Positions 12,835 through 20,026 are shown, numbered from the stretch's first letter. The stretch is 64,000 bases of DNA from Frankiaceae bacterium (GCA_035556555.1 DATMES010000001.1:124001-188000), one strand, 5' to 3'. Notes: generated by a model from the sequence alone, not told the origin. Numbers and translations are program-made.

Positions 12835-13154
12835 GTTCTGGTGCAGATCACCACGCGTGAGACCGGCGTACGAGCGGCACAGACAAGGCGGACGACCGCC
12901 GGCGAACCACCCAGCCCGGTCACGTCCGCAACCGGGAGCCTTCTCCATCCTGGCTCGCGCTGGGCCTGGATCGTGCTGGGCAGGAGCCCCTTCGGCGCTG
13001 CACCACGGCGGTCCACCCGGACGAGCGGCGCCCGCGCACCCGCGTCGGCCCAACCCTGCAGCCCAGCAGCCGGCCTCACGCGTAGTGATCTTCAAAGAAC
13101 GACTGAGGCCGGCGCCGACCACGCCGTCAGGATGGACAAGGCTCCCGGTTGCGG
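12835..13154. repeat. Intergenic block with two interleaved inverted repeat pairs
   Basis: This fills the 450-bp gene-free stretch between the PAC2 gene and the peptide array. Pair 1: 12835-12861 and 13075-13100 are imperfect reverse complements. Pair 2: 12926-12952 and 13128-13154 match at all but one of 27 positions. The order is arm1, arm2, arm1', arm2', so the two hairpins cannot both form simply. Sequences like the outer motifs recur near 50841-50887 and 51161-51192. No reading frame in the block looks like a protein. Confidence 0.6.
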
Positions 13155-13255
13155 TCCGTGCGGGGAAAGACGCGGATCGCACCCCGATGGTGCGGACGGC
13201 GTGACCGGGAACACCCCCGGTCACGCCCCGTCACCAGATGGTCGTTCCAGGCGTA

Positions 13256-13420
13256 CTAGTAGATGCAGCGCGAGCCGCGGAACGTCAGGCAGTACCCGAG
13301 TCCCTCGACGCCGCCTTCGGTCGGCAGGTCGGGGGCCTCGGCGCCGACGACGGCACCGAGGTCCTCGATGGACAGCTCGGTCAGGGACTCACGGTTGAGG
13401 GACAGCGTGCGCTTCTTCAC
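13256..13420 (-). CDS. Putative RiPP precursor peptide G (54 aa)
   Basis: GTG start with AGGAG 5-6 nt upstream. The leader MKKRTLSLNRESLTELSIED continues LGAVVGA and matches the six neighbouring peptides. The predicted core is about 27 aa, acidic and glycine-rich, ending YCLTFRGSRCIY. This keeps the C-L-T/S...C-I ending of peptides C, D and E. It is the last and most divergent member of the array, separated from F by 57 nt. I infer a ribosomally made, exported and possibly cyclised peptide; the modification class is unproven. Confidence 0.7.
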   Translation of the reverse strand: MKKRTLSLNRESLTELSIEDLGAVVGAEAPDLPTEGGVEGLGYCLTFRGSRCIY

Positions 13421-13477
13421 GACGGCTCCTTGCGGATCGAGGGGATGGGGCCGTGGATGGACTTCGGTGCCGCGGCA

Positions 13478-13624
13478 CTACACCCCTGCGTGCGGGTCGC
13501 AGATGCCGCACACCGTGATGCCGGTGTAGCAGGTCACGTGCGTGCCGGCACCGACGACCGAGCGCAGCTCGTCGGCGGCCAGCTCGGACAAGGTCTCCGC
13601 GCGCAGGACCAGGGTCCGCTTCAT
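13478..13624 (-). CDS. Putative RiPP precursor peptide F (48 aa)
   Basis: ATG at 13624 with GGAGA upstream. The leader MKRTLVLRAETLSELAADEL continues RSVVGA; the core is GTHVTCYTGITVCGICDPHA followed by GV. It belongs with A and B in sharing a Cys-x-Thr-Gly...Val-x-x-Cys-x-x-Cys core. This is the shortest core (about 22 aa), with three cysteines and four threonines that could supply thioether bridges. It lies 27 nt after peptide E in the same direction. Confidence 0.72.
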   Translation of the reverse strand: MKRTLVLRAETLSELAADELRSVVGAGTHVTCYTGITVCGICDPHAGV

Positions 13625-13651
13625 GGGGATCTCCGTTCGGGTGGAGCGGGG

Positions 13652-13864
13652 CTACGCCCCGGCGCAGGTCTGGATGCAGCTCGTCCGCAGCGTGAGGCAG
13701 TCCCTGACGGGCAGCGTCGGCGTCGGCTGGCAGTAGTCGATCGTCTCGTGCGTGCAGTCGTTGGTGGCGACGCAGCCGGCGTGGGTGCCGCCGACGACGC
13801 CGTACAGCTCGTCGGTGGTCAGCTCGGCCAGGGTCTCGCGCCGGAGGCGGAGGCTGCGCTTCAT
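13652..13864 (-). CDS. Putative RiPP precursor peptide E (70 aa)
   Basis: The leader MKRSLRLRRETLAELTTDEL continues YGVVGG, a double-glycine type cleavage site. The core of about 44 aa starts THAGCVATNDCTHE and ends CLTLRTSCIQTCAGA, with six cysteines. GGGAG precedes the ATG. It is a close paralogue of C and D, with the same TH-AGC...CTH opening and the CL[TS]...CI ending. Confidence 0.75.
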   Translation of the reverse strand: MKRSLRLRRETLAELTTDELYGVVGGTHAGCVATNDCTHETIDYCQPTPTLPVRDCLTLRTSCIQTCAGA

Positions 13865-13882
13865 GCGTGGGCTCCCGGGGTG

Positions 13883-14086
13883 TTAACGAGTCTGGATGCA
13901 GGGGCTGGTGTCGAGCGTGAGGCAGGGCAGCAACGGCGTCGTGGGGCAGCGCGCGTCGAGCGACGGACCGTGCGTACAGCCGTCGGTGACGGCACAGCCG
14001 GCGTGCGTGCCGCCGACGACGGCGCCGAGCTCGCCGGACGTGAGCTCGGAGAGCGTCTCGCGCCGAAGGGTGAGGGTGCGCTTCAT
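13883..14086 (-). CDS. Putative RiPP precursor peptide D (67 aa)
   Basis: ATG at 14086 preceded by AGGAG. The leader MKRTLTLRRETLSELTSGEL continues GAVVGG; the 41-aa core opens THAGCAVTDGCTHG and contains CPTTP and CLTLDTSPCIQTR. It has five cysteines. Core positions conserved with C and E, against otherwise variable residues, suggest a shared ring pattern. It is followed 18 nt later by peptide E. Confidence 0.76.
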   Translation of the reverse strand: MKRTLTLRRETLSELTSGELGAVVGGTHAGCAVTDGCTHGPSLDARCPTTPLLPCLTLDTSPCIQTR

Positions 14087-14105
14087 GGTTGCTCCTCGGG
14101 AACGG

Positions 14106-14300
14106 TCAGATGCAGGGGTCCATGGCCATGCTGAGGCAGACCCGCACCGGCGTGGTCGGGCAGGCCTGGTCGAGGGAGCCGCCGTGGGTGCAGCCGTCGG
14201 TGGCGGCACAGCCGGCGTGCGTACCGCCGACGACGACGCCGAGCTGGTCGACGGTGAGCTCGGCGAGCGACTCGCGCTCGAGATGGAGGTGACGCTTCAT
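14106..14300 (-). CDS. Putative RiPP precursor peptide C (64 aa)
   Basis: ATG at 14300 with AGGAG 7 nt upstream. The leader MKRHLHLERESLAELTVDQL continues GVVVGG; the core starts THAGCAATDGCTHGG, continues CPTTPVRVCLS and ends DPCI. Five cysteines. The leader resembles double-glycine leaders of class I/II lanthipeptides and related RiPPs (L-x-L-x-x-E-T/S-L...L...EL..V.GG). No biosynthetic enzyme is adjacent. Confidence 0.76.
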   Translation of the reverse strand: MKRHLHLERESLAELTVDQLGVVVGGTHAGCAATDGCTHGGSLDQACPTTPVRVCLSMAMDPCI

Positions 14301-14323
14301 GACGTGCTCCTCTGGGGTAGGGG

Positions 14324-14503
14324 TCAGCAGCCGGAACGGTGCTCGGTGGGGATCGGCGGGCGTTCGATCGCGAGGTCGCAGAGGCCGCAGACCGTGAGCC
14401 CGGTGTTGCAGTTGAACGTCGTGTCGCCGGCACCCGCGACGAACGTCAGGTCCTCCGGCGCCAGCTCGGTGAGGGTCTCGCCGCGCAGCGCCAGCCGGCG
14501 CAT
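14324..14503 (-). CDS. Putative RiPP precursor peptide B (59 aa)
   Basis: Starts in the stop codon of peptide A (TGATG), so translation is coupled. The leader MRRLALRGETLTELAPEDL continues TFVAGA; the core includes NCNTGLTVCGLCD and ends EHRSGC. It groups with A and F by the C-x-T-G...VCGLC segment. A longer in-frame extension upstream exists but would overlap peptide A, and the conserved leader start argues against it. Confidence 0.74.
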   Translation of the reverse strand: MRRLALRGETLTELAPEDLTFVAGAGDTTFNCNTGLTVCGLCDLAIERPPIPTEHRSGC

Positions 14504-14706
14504 CAGCGGGTCCCGCACGGCGAGTCGATCGTCGCGACGTCCGGGATGTCCGAGACGGCGGTCGTGACGGTGCAGACGGTGCAGAACGTCACCGACATCC
14601 CCGTGCACGTGAACTCGGTGACCGTGCCGCCGCCGGCGACCGCGGCGAGCTCGTCCGTGCCGAGCTGGGTGAGGGTCTCCTTCTTGAGGACGAGCGCGCG
14701 CTTCAT
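14503..14706 (-). CDS. Putative RiPP precursor peptide A (67 aa)
   Basis: First gene of the array. ATG at 14706 with GGGAG upstream. The leader MKRALVLKKETLTQLGTDEL continues AAVAGG; the core is very rich in Thr, Val and Cys (EFTCTGMSVTFCTVCTVTTA) and ends DSPCGTR. It lies 50 nt downstream of a membrane-protein gene coupled to mshC, so the array may be read from the mshC promoter or from a promoter in this short gap. Sequence alone cannot decide which. Confidence 0.75.
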   Translation of the reverse strand: MKRALVLKKETLTQLGTDELAAVAGGGTVTEFTCTGMSVTFCTVCTVTTAVSDIPDVATIDSPCGTR

Positions 14707-14756
14707 GGGGGCTCCCAAGGCGTAGGGGACGCGATCGGAGGACTATGCCCGCCGGG

Positions 14757-15071
14757 CTAGCGGGCCAACCGTCCCTGGCTGAACCAGTACGCCGCCCCCA
14801 CGCCGGCTCCTGCCGCGAGCGGCAGCACCCACTCGGCGACGCCGCCGATCTCGTACCCGAACAGCCACGCCACCTCCGCGGCGGTGAGCGCCGCGATCGT
14901 GTCCAGGGCGATGCGGCCCGCGCGGCTCGCGCCGCGCGCGGCGAGCCAGAGCAGCGGCAACGTCAGCGGCGCGGCGTAGATCCCCGCCCCGCCCATCGAC
15001 GTCAGCAGCGCGAGCGCCACGACACCGAGCACGACTCGCAGCGCGGCGTACAGGTCGAACGTGATCGTCAT
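14757..15071 (-). CDS. Small integral membrane protein
   Basis: A 104-aa protein with about four hydrophobic helices (LRVVLGVVALALLTS, IYAAPLTLPLLWLAA, LDTIAALTAAEVAWLFGY, WVLPLAAGAGVGAAYWFS). The ATG overlaps the mshC stop (ATGA), so it is made with MshC. I do not recognise a named family. Its place between mshC and the peptide array makes a transport or immunity role conceivable, but nothing in the sequence shows it. Confidence 0.75.
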   Translation of the reverse strand: MTITFDLYAALRVVLGVVALALLTSMGGAGIYAAPLTLPLLWLAARGASRAGRIALDTIAALTAAEVAWLFGYEIGGVAEWVLPLAAGAGVGAAYWFSQGRLAR

Positions 15072-16294
15072 CGCAGCACCACTCCCAGGAGCGAGTCGGA
15101 CAGGCCGGCCACGAGGGCCGGCGCGGTCGCGTCGCGGCCCCCGGTGCGCAACGTCTCCGCGACCCAGCGGTCGATCGCGGCGACGGCGGCGGGGGTGTTG
15201 AGGTCGTCGGCGAGGTGGCGGCGTACGGCATCGACCAGGCCGCCCGCGTCGGGCCCGTTCGGCGCGGCAACCGCTGCCCGCCAGCGGTCGAGGCGTTCGC
15301 CGGCGGCGGTGATGTCGGAGTGGAACCACTCCCAGTCGCTGCCGTAGTGGTGGTTCAACAGCGCGAGGCGGATCGCCATCGGGTCGTGGTCGAGGCGCAG
15401 GTGCCGGACGAAGACGAGGTTGCCCTTCGACTTCGACATCTTCTCGCCGTTCAGCGCGACCATCGCGTTGTGGGCCCAGTGGCGTACGAACGGCCACACG
15501 CCGAGCGCGCACGACGCCTCCGCCGCCGACATCTCGTGGTGCGGGAACACGAGGTCAGTCCCGCCGCCGTGCAGGTCGATCGTGTCGCCGAGCGTCGCGC
15601 GGGCGATGGCGGAGCACTCGACGTGCCAGCCAGGCCGCCCCCTCCCCCACGGCGCGTGCCAGGCGGGCTCGCCGGGGCGTTCCTTCAGCCAGAGCACGGG
15701 GTCGAGGGGGTCCTTCTTGCCCGCCCGCTGCGGGTCGCCGCCACGTTCGGCGGACAGCTCGACCATGCGGTCGTACGACAGGTTGCCGACGCTGCCGAAG
15801 TGGCTCGCGGCGCCGATGGAGAAGTACGTGTCGCCGTCGACGTCGTACGTCGCGCCGTTCTCCCGCAGCAGGCCGATCATCTCGACGATCATCGGCATCG
15901 CCTCGACGGCGCCGACGAGGTGCGTGGGGGGCGCCACGTTGAGGGCGCTCATGTCGGCGCGGAACTGCTCGATCTCCCTGCTGCCCAGCGCCTGCCAGTC
16001 GTCGTGGGTCTCGGCGGCGCGTTCGAACAGCGGCTCGTCGACGTCGGTGACGTTCTGCGTGTACGTGACGTCGTGGCCGCTGTCGCGGAGGACCCGGGTG
16101 ACGAGGTCGTACGTCAGGTAGGCGAACGCGTGCCCGAGGTGCGCGGCGTCGTACGGCGTGATGCCGCAGACGTACATCGTCGCGGTCGGGCCCGGCGCGA
16201 GCGGGCGGACCTCGCCGGTGGAGGTGTCGCGGAGCCGCAGCGGGAGCCCTTGGCCGCTCAGGGTGGCCGGCGCGGGCGTCTGCCAGGACTCCAT
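15068..16294 (-). CDS. mshC: Cysteine:GlcN-Ins ligase of mycothiol synthesis
   Basis: MshC joins cysteine to glucosaminyl-inositol using ATP, the third step of mycothiol synthesis, in the cytosol. The 408-aa length and N-terminus MESWQTP...LPLRLRDTSTGEVRP fit the family. The class I synthetase signature is CGITPYDAAHLGHA, including the zinc/cysteine-binding Cys. Other zinc ligands are in GWHVECSAIA and VFPHHEMSAAE; KMSKSKGN is the ATP loop. It is distinguished from cysteinyl-tRNA synthetase by the ITPYDAAHLGH form and the short C-terminus. It anchors a conserved actinobacterial neighbourhood with the SCO1664, DUF3090 and MSMEG_4193 genes. Confidence 0.97.
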   Translation of the reverse strand: MESWQTPAPATLSGQGLPLRLRDTSTGEVRPLAPGPTATMYVCGITPYDAAHLGHAFAYLTYDLVTRVLRDSGHDVTYTQNVTDVDEPLFERAAETHDDWQALGSREIEQFRADMSALNVAPPTHLVGAVEAMPMIVEMIGLLRENGATYDVDGDTYFSIGAASHFGSVGNLSYDRMVELSAERGGDPQRAGKKDPLDPVLWLKERPGEPAWHAPWGRGRPGWHVECSAIARATLGDTIDLHGGGTDLVFPHHEMSAAEASCALGVWPFVRHWAHNAMVALNGEKMSKSKGNLVFVRHLRLDHDPMAIRLALLNHHYGSDWEWFHSDITAAGERLDRWRAAVAAPNGPDAGGLVDAVRRHLADDLNTPAAVAAIDRWVAETLRTGGRDATAPALVAGLSDSLLGVVLR

Positions 16295-16311
16295 GTCTCA
16301 CACCCTAGGAC

Positions 16312-16461
16312 GTGGCGCTCGGGCCGCGCGCGTCGCGAGCGGCGTCCCGCGTGCGTGTCACAAGGCGGACGAGGAGGCCGGCAGCAGCGCTGCCGGCGAC
16401 GAGGACAACGCCGTGACGCGTGCGCCGGACGTCGCGCAGCAGCGCGGGGTCCGGGCGCCAC
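16312..16461 (+). repeat. Structured hairpin repeat, copy 1 (ERIC-like)
   Basis: Gap between mshC and the SCO1664-family gene. The conserved blocks CGTCGCGAGCGGCGTCC (from 16331), CAAGGCGGAC, GAGGACAACG and GTCGCGCAGCAG are interrupted by pairing segments: outer arms near 16312-16330 and 16443-16461, a middle stem GTGCGTGTCAC/GTGACGCGTGC, and a terminal hairpin GCCGGCAGC/GCTGCCGGC. Three other copies keep the pairing with different bases. Possibly a transcribed structured RNA or a mobile palindrome. Confidence 0.75.
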
Positions 16462-16466
16462 GACTT

Positions 16467-17171
16467 TCAGAACGGCGGCCAGGGGACGGCGGGCCAGTCG
16501 GGGCTGGGGTGCGGGAAACGGTTGGTGGAGAGCAGGCGCTCGACGCGGCGTACGGTTGCCGCCACCTCGTGCTCGGCGAGCAGGCCGCGCAACGTCTCCC
16601 CGAGGCCGTTGCCGAGGTCGGCGAGCAGCGCGACGAGCACCGCGCGCTCCTCGGGCACGAGGCGTCGCCCGCGCCAGCCCCAGAGGACGGTGCGCAGCTT
16701 CGGCTCGTCGGAGAAGCAGACGCCGTGGTCGACGCCGTACACGTGGCCGCTCGGCACGGGGAGCAGGTGCCCCCCCTTGCGGTCGGCGTTGTTGACGACC
16801 GCGTCGAACAGCGCCATCCGCCGCAGCGCGGGATGGTCCTGGCGGACGAGGTCGGCGAGCCCGATGCTCTCGTCCACGTCGATCCAGAGCTGCACCATGC
16901 CCTCGCCGAGCGGGCCTTCGCGCAGCACCGTGGGCGGCACGACGTCCCATCCGGTGGCCTCGGAGACCTCGTACGCCGCCACCTCGCGGTACGCCAGCGT
17001 CCCGTCGGGGAAGTCCCAGAGCGGTCGTTCGCCGCGGATCGGCTTGTAGACGCAGTGGGCTGTCAGGTCGCCCTTCGTGATCGCGGCGTAGAGGGTCGCG
17101 TTGGAGGCGTCGACCAGCCGGCCCTCGATCTCGAGGTCGCCGTCGCGGAGCAGGGCGAGGACGTCGTTCAT
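16467..17171 (-). CDS. SCO1664-family protein (phosphatidylinositol-kinase-like fold)
   Basis: A 234-aa cytosolic protein of the actinobacterial SCO1664 family, related to the PI3/4-kinase fold. Motifs: YKPIRGERPLWDF (nucleotide lysine region), LAYREVAAYEVSEATGW, ALFDAVVNNADRKGGHLL (catalytic-loop-like D...N..D) and VYGVDHGVCFSDEPKLRTVLWGW (metal-binding D). The biochemical activity is not established. The ATG overlaps the stop of the upstream kinase gene (ATGA). Families SCO1664, DUF3090 and MSMEG_4193 co-occur with each other across actinobacteria, which suggests one pathway. Confidence 0.9.
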   Translation of the reverse strand: MNDVLALLRDGDLEIEGRLVDASNATLYAAITKGDLTAHCVYKPIRGERPLWDFPDGTLAYREVAAYEVSEATGWDVVPPTVLREGPLGEGMVQLWIDVDESIGLADLVRQDHPALRRMALFDAVVNNADRKGGHLLPVPSGHVYGVDHGVCFSDEPKLRTVLWGWRGRRLVPEERAVLVALLADLGNGLGETLRGLLAEHEVAATVRRVERLLSTNRFPHPSPDWPAVPWPPF

Positions 17172-17644
17172 ACGACCACGTCGGCGCGCTCGTGCGGGCG
17201 GTGGGCGGCGCGGTAGGCGTCGTACGCCGGCTTGTAGCGCAGCGCGTAGCGCTCCCTGACGGCGGTCCCGAAGCGTGGCGTGTCGCGGGCGAGGACGCGG
17301 CGTTCCTGCTCGGCGGGGTCGACGTCGACGTAGACGCGTACGTCCCACAGGTCGTCGAGCTCGGGGCGGAACAGGAAGACGCCGTCGGCGATGACGGTGT
17401 CGTACGCCTCGATCGCCGCGCGGAGGCGCGGCAGGTCGAACGCGTCGGCGTAGTAGCCGCCGGGGTCGAGCCGGCCGCGCGCGTAGCGGACCTCGGGCGG
17501 GTTGAGGAAGTCGTCGGCTTGCAGGCGGGGCAGGCCCGTCAGCGCGGCGAGCTCGTTCGCGAGCGTGGTCTTGCCGGCGGCGTCGGGGCCGTCGATGCCG
17601 ACCCGGCCACGCAGCAACGGCGCGAGGTCAGTGGCCGTGACCAT
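17168..17644 (-). CDS. Uridine-kinase-like P-loop protein
   Basis: A 158-aa P-loop NTPase similar to small uridine kinases. Walker A is GIDGPDAAGKTT near residue 17; a DDF motif (LQADDFLNPP) and a lid with several arginines (EQERRVLARDTPRFG) follow. The ATG lies inside the 3' end of the DUF3090 gene (17-nt overlap), and the stop overlaps the next start, so the four genes form a tight operon. Small length and missing C-terminal helices make the true substrate uncertain. Confidence 0.82.
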   Translation of the reverse strand: MVTATDLAPLLRGRVGIDGPDAAGKTTLANELAALTGLPRLQADDFLNPPEVRYARGRLDPGGYYADAFDLPRLRAAIEAYDTVIADGVFLFRPELDDLWDVRVYVDVDPAEQERRVLARDTPRFGTAVRERYALRYKPAYDAYRAAHRPHERADVVV

Positions 17645-18179
17645 TGAGCCGCGGGCAGACGTGGCCCTCGGGGTCGAGCGGCTGGCCGCAGAGCGGGCAG
17701 GGCGGGCGGCCCGCGGCGACGACGCGCAGCGCGCGCTTGACGAACGCCCGCGCCAGGGCGGGGCTGATGCGCACCCGGAGGACGTCGCCGTTCTCCTCGT
17801 CCTCGTCGTCGTCTGGGTCGCCCTCGCCGTCGGTCATCTCGTGCGCCTCGACGAGCACCTTGCCGCCCTCCTCGTCGCTCTCCCAGGCGATCGCGAGGGT
17901 GCCCGCGCGGAACTCCTCGAGGATCGGCTGGTCCAGCGGCGCGACGTCCTCGAGCTCCGGCGGCGGCTCGACGGGGGCGTCGCCACCGCGGCGGCGTACC
18001 TCGTCGAGGAGGTCGCCGAGCTTCTCCGCGAGCACCTGGACCTGCGTCTTCTCCAGCGCGACCGACGTCACGCGCTCGCCGTCGGTGGCCTGCAGGAAGA
18101 ACGTGCGCTGGCCCGGCTGGCCCACCGTGCCCGCGACGAAGCGCTCCGGCGGGTCGAAGAGGAACACCTGTCGCGGCAT
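17628..18179 (-). CDS. DUF3090-family protein with C-terminal zinc ribbon
   Basis: A 183-aa DUF3090 protein. The N-terminus MPRQVFLFDPPERFVAGTVG is typical. The centre has an acidic loop (GEGDPDDDEDEENGD), and the C-terminus carries CPLCGQPLDPEGHVCP, a four-cysteine zinc ribbon. Function unknown; the family is restricted to actinobacteria and is found with the MSMEG_4193 phosphatase and SCO1664 proteins, as here. The 175-bp gap before it contains copy 2 of the structured repeat. Confidence 0.92.
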   Translation of the reverse strand: MPRQVFLFDPPERFVAGTVGQPGQRTFFLQATDGERVTSVALEKTQVQVLAEKLGDLLDEVRRRGGDAPVEPPPELEDVAPLDQPILEEFRAGTLAIAWESDEEGGKVLVEAHEMTDGEGDPDDDEDEENGDVLRVRISPALARAFVKRALRVVAAGRPPCPLCGQPLDPEGHVCPRLNGHGH

Positions 18180-18191
18180 GGGTGTGACCCT

Positions 18192-18353
18192 AGGACATGT
18201 CTCGCGAGTCCCGGCCGTCGCGAGCGGCGTCCAGGGCGGCGGATCGCCAGGCGGAGGGGTCGCCGATAGCAGCGCTATCGGCGGCGCCGACAACGCCGCG
18301 AGCCGGTGCGCTGGGCGTCGCGCAGCAGGCCGGGGGCTCGGGAGACATGTCCT
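18192..18353 (+). repeat. Structured hairpin repeat, copy 2 (ERIC-like)
   Basis: It sits between the histidine-phosphatase and DUF3090 genes of one apparent operon. Outer arms 18192-18203 and 18342-18353 are a perfect 12-bp inverted pair that continues imperfectly inward. The conserved blocks run from 18216 (CGTCGCGAGCGGCGTCC) to 18329 (GGGCGTCGCGCAGCAGG). The apical hairpin is GCCGATAGC/GCTATCGGC. Because it lies within a co-directional gene group, it would be transcribed. Confidence 0.78.
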
Positions 18354-18354
18354 G

Positions 18355-19020
18355 CTAACCGGCGCCGCCGCCGACGGGCGCGTCGGAGGACTTGCGCGTG
18401 CGCGCCTTGCGCTTGGGGGGCTTGAGGTCGTCGGTGCCGCCGCCGGTGTCGTTGAGGCGCACGACGAACGGCCGCAGCTCGGTGTAGCGGATGACCGTGA
18501 GCGAGCAGGGGTCGGCGGTGATGCGCTGGAACTGGTCGAGGTGCAGGCCGAGCGCGTCCGCGACGATCGCCTTGATGACGTCGCCGTGGGAGACGGCGAC
18601 GTAGGTCGCGTCGGGGCCGAGGGTGTCGTTCCAGTGCCTGATGGCCTGCACCGCACGGGCCTGCGTGTCGCGCAGCGCCTCGCCGTTGGGGAACGTCACC
18701 GCGCTCGGGTGCGCCTGCACGACCTTCCACAGCGGGTCCTTGGCGAGCTTCTTCAGCTCCTGGCCGGTCCAGTCGCCGTAGCGGCACTCGCCGAGGCGTT
18801 CGTCGGTCTGGACGTCGTAGCCGAGGGGCGCGGCGGTCTCGACGCAGCGTTCGAGCGGCGAGGAGACGACGGCGGCGAGCGGTACGTCCTTCAGCCTGTC
18901 GGCAAGCGCCTGCGCCTGCGCGACGCCGCGCTCGTCGAGGTGGACGCCGGGGGTCCAGCCGGCGAGGACGGGCCCGGTCATCGCGGTGAGCCCGTGGCGT
19001 ACCAGCAGCAACGTCGTCAC
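18355..19020 (-). CDS. MSMEG_4193-family histidine phosphatase (phosphomutase-like)
   Basis: A 221-aa histidine-phosphatase-superfamily protein. The catalytic RHG is in LLLVRHGLTAMTGPVLAG. The second arginine/glutamate region is SSPLERCVETA...ERLGECRYGDWTGQEL, and the late histidine is in VAVSHGDVIKAI. The C-terminal ~30 residues are lysine-rich and probably disordered (PPKRKARTRKSSD). The family is named for the mycobacterial member and co-occurs with DUF3090 and SCO1664; the substrate is unknown. It begins the minus-strand group that leads towards mshC. Confidence 0.92.
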   Translation of the reverse strand: MTTLLLVRHGLTAMTGPVLAGWTPGVHLDERGVAQAQALADRLKDVPLAAVVSSPLERCVETAAPLGYDVQTDERLGECRYGDWTGQELKKLAKDPLWKVVQAHPSAVTFPNGEALRDTQARAVQAIRHWNDTLGPDATYVAVSHGDVIKAIVADALGLHLDQFQRITADPCSLTVIRYTELRPFVVRLNDTGGGTDDLKPPKRKARTRKSSDAPVGGGAG

Positions 19021-19072
19021 CCCCCGACCCTACGGCGCGGCGGAAGCCAGCCGTAGGCGCGTACTTGGCATG

Positions 19073-20026
19073 TCAGGCGACGCCGGCCGTGCTCAGCGAC
19101 ATCCCGAGCTGGGCGGCGGCGAGGGCGCGGCCGACGTCGGCCACCATGCGCGCCGGGCGTTCGACCTGTTCCGCGGTGAATCGCAGCGTCTGGCAGCCGG
19201 CCTCCCGCAGCAGCAGGTCCTTGGCTCGGTCGTGCAGGAACGCGCGGCGCGACAGCCTGTGCACGTCACCGTCGAACTCCAGCGCCAGTACGGGCCGCCG
19301 GTGCGTGACGTAGACGCAGTCGCTCGGCCCCGCGCCGGCCGCCACTTCCACGTCGCAGAGGGCGGGAGCGAGGCCGGCGCGCCTCAGGACGTGTACGCCG
19401 CGCGCGTGCAACGGCGAGTCGAGGCCCGCGGCGAGCTGTGCCCCGACGCGGCGTGCCCGGGCAGAGCCCTTGCTCCCTCGATGGCAGCGCGCAACGACCC
19501 GGCCGAGCAGCCGGGAGCTACCGAAACACCGGTCCTGGAGGATGCCGTGGTAGGCGGCGTCGGTGAAGTACGGCGCGACGTCGACCAGCGTGTCCGGAAG
19601 CGCCGTGACCAGCAGGCCCTCGTGGCGGACGAAACGTCGGATGCCCCAGTCGTTCACCTTGCGGACTCGCACACCGGGCGGTCGCGGGCACCACAGGTCG
19701 CGCGACACGACGACCTCGACGCACTCGGGAAGATCGGGAACGGCGCCGAGCAGCGCGGCGGCGGCAAGCCCGCCGACGGCGACCGGACGCTCGCGGCCAT
19801 CGTCGCGGACGCCCGTACGGACGACCGCGCACCAGACCCGGCGTAGATCGGTGTCGGGGGCACCGCGAACGCCGACCACGGCCGGCGCGACTGTCACCCA
19901 CGACCCCGACGCGACCCTGGCCCGGACCTGGGCACCGGTCAGCCCGACGCGCGCGAGCTGCGCCACGTGCGCGACGCCGTGCTGCGCCGCGAGTACCGCG
20001 CTCGCCCTGTCGATGGCCCGTTCCAT
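19073..20026 (-). CDS. AbiEi-like N-terminal plus DUF559/Vsr-like nuclease-fold protein
   Basis: A 317-aa protein. The N-terminus (LAAQHGVAHVAQLARVGLTGAQV) is the winged-helix AbiEi-type antitoxin domain common in actinobacteria. The middle segment is variable. The C-terminus (LALEFDGDVHRLSRRAFLHDRAKDLLLREAGCQTLRFT) resembles DUF559/very-short-patch-repair endonuclease folds with a conserved E-D...D-K-D pattern. No toxin gene is adjacent, so it is not evidently part of a complete toxin-antitoxin pair. The start at 20026 is favoured by the domain boundary; an ATG at 20074 adds 16 low-complexity residues. Confidence 0.75.
   Translation of the reverse strand: MERAIDRASAVLAAQHGVAHVAQLARVGLTGAQVRARVASGSWVTVAPAVVGVRGAPDTDLRRVWCAVVRTGVRDDGRERPVAVGGLAAAALLGAVPDLPECVEVVVSRDLWCPRPPGVRVRKVNDWGIRRFVRHEGLLVTALPDTLVDVAPYFTDAAYHGILQDRCFGSSRLLGRVVARCHRGSKGSARARRVGAQLAAGLDSPLHARGVHVLRRAGLAPALCDVEVAAGAGPSDCVYVTHRRPVLALEFDGDVHRLSRRAFLHDRAKDLLLREAGCQTLRFTAEQVERPARMVADVGRALAAAQLGMSLSTAGVA

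Noticed and set aside
12830..13160. CRISPR array
   Set aside because: Repeats are inverted and interleaved, not direct and evenly spaced; no Cas gene anywhere in the window.
12802..13255. Frames across the intergenic repeat block (up to 507 codons on minus)
   Set aside because: They change composition at the repeats, lack ribosome-binding sites and overlap the PAC2 gene; treated as non-coding.
13238..14725. Plus-strand frames of 100-300 codons opposite the peptide array
   Set aside because: Antisense of the seven peptides, with no signal or domain; the minus-strand leaders and ribosome-binding sites are conserved instead.
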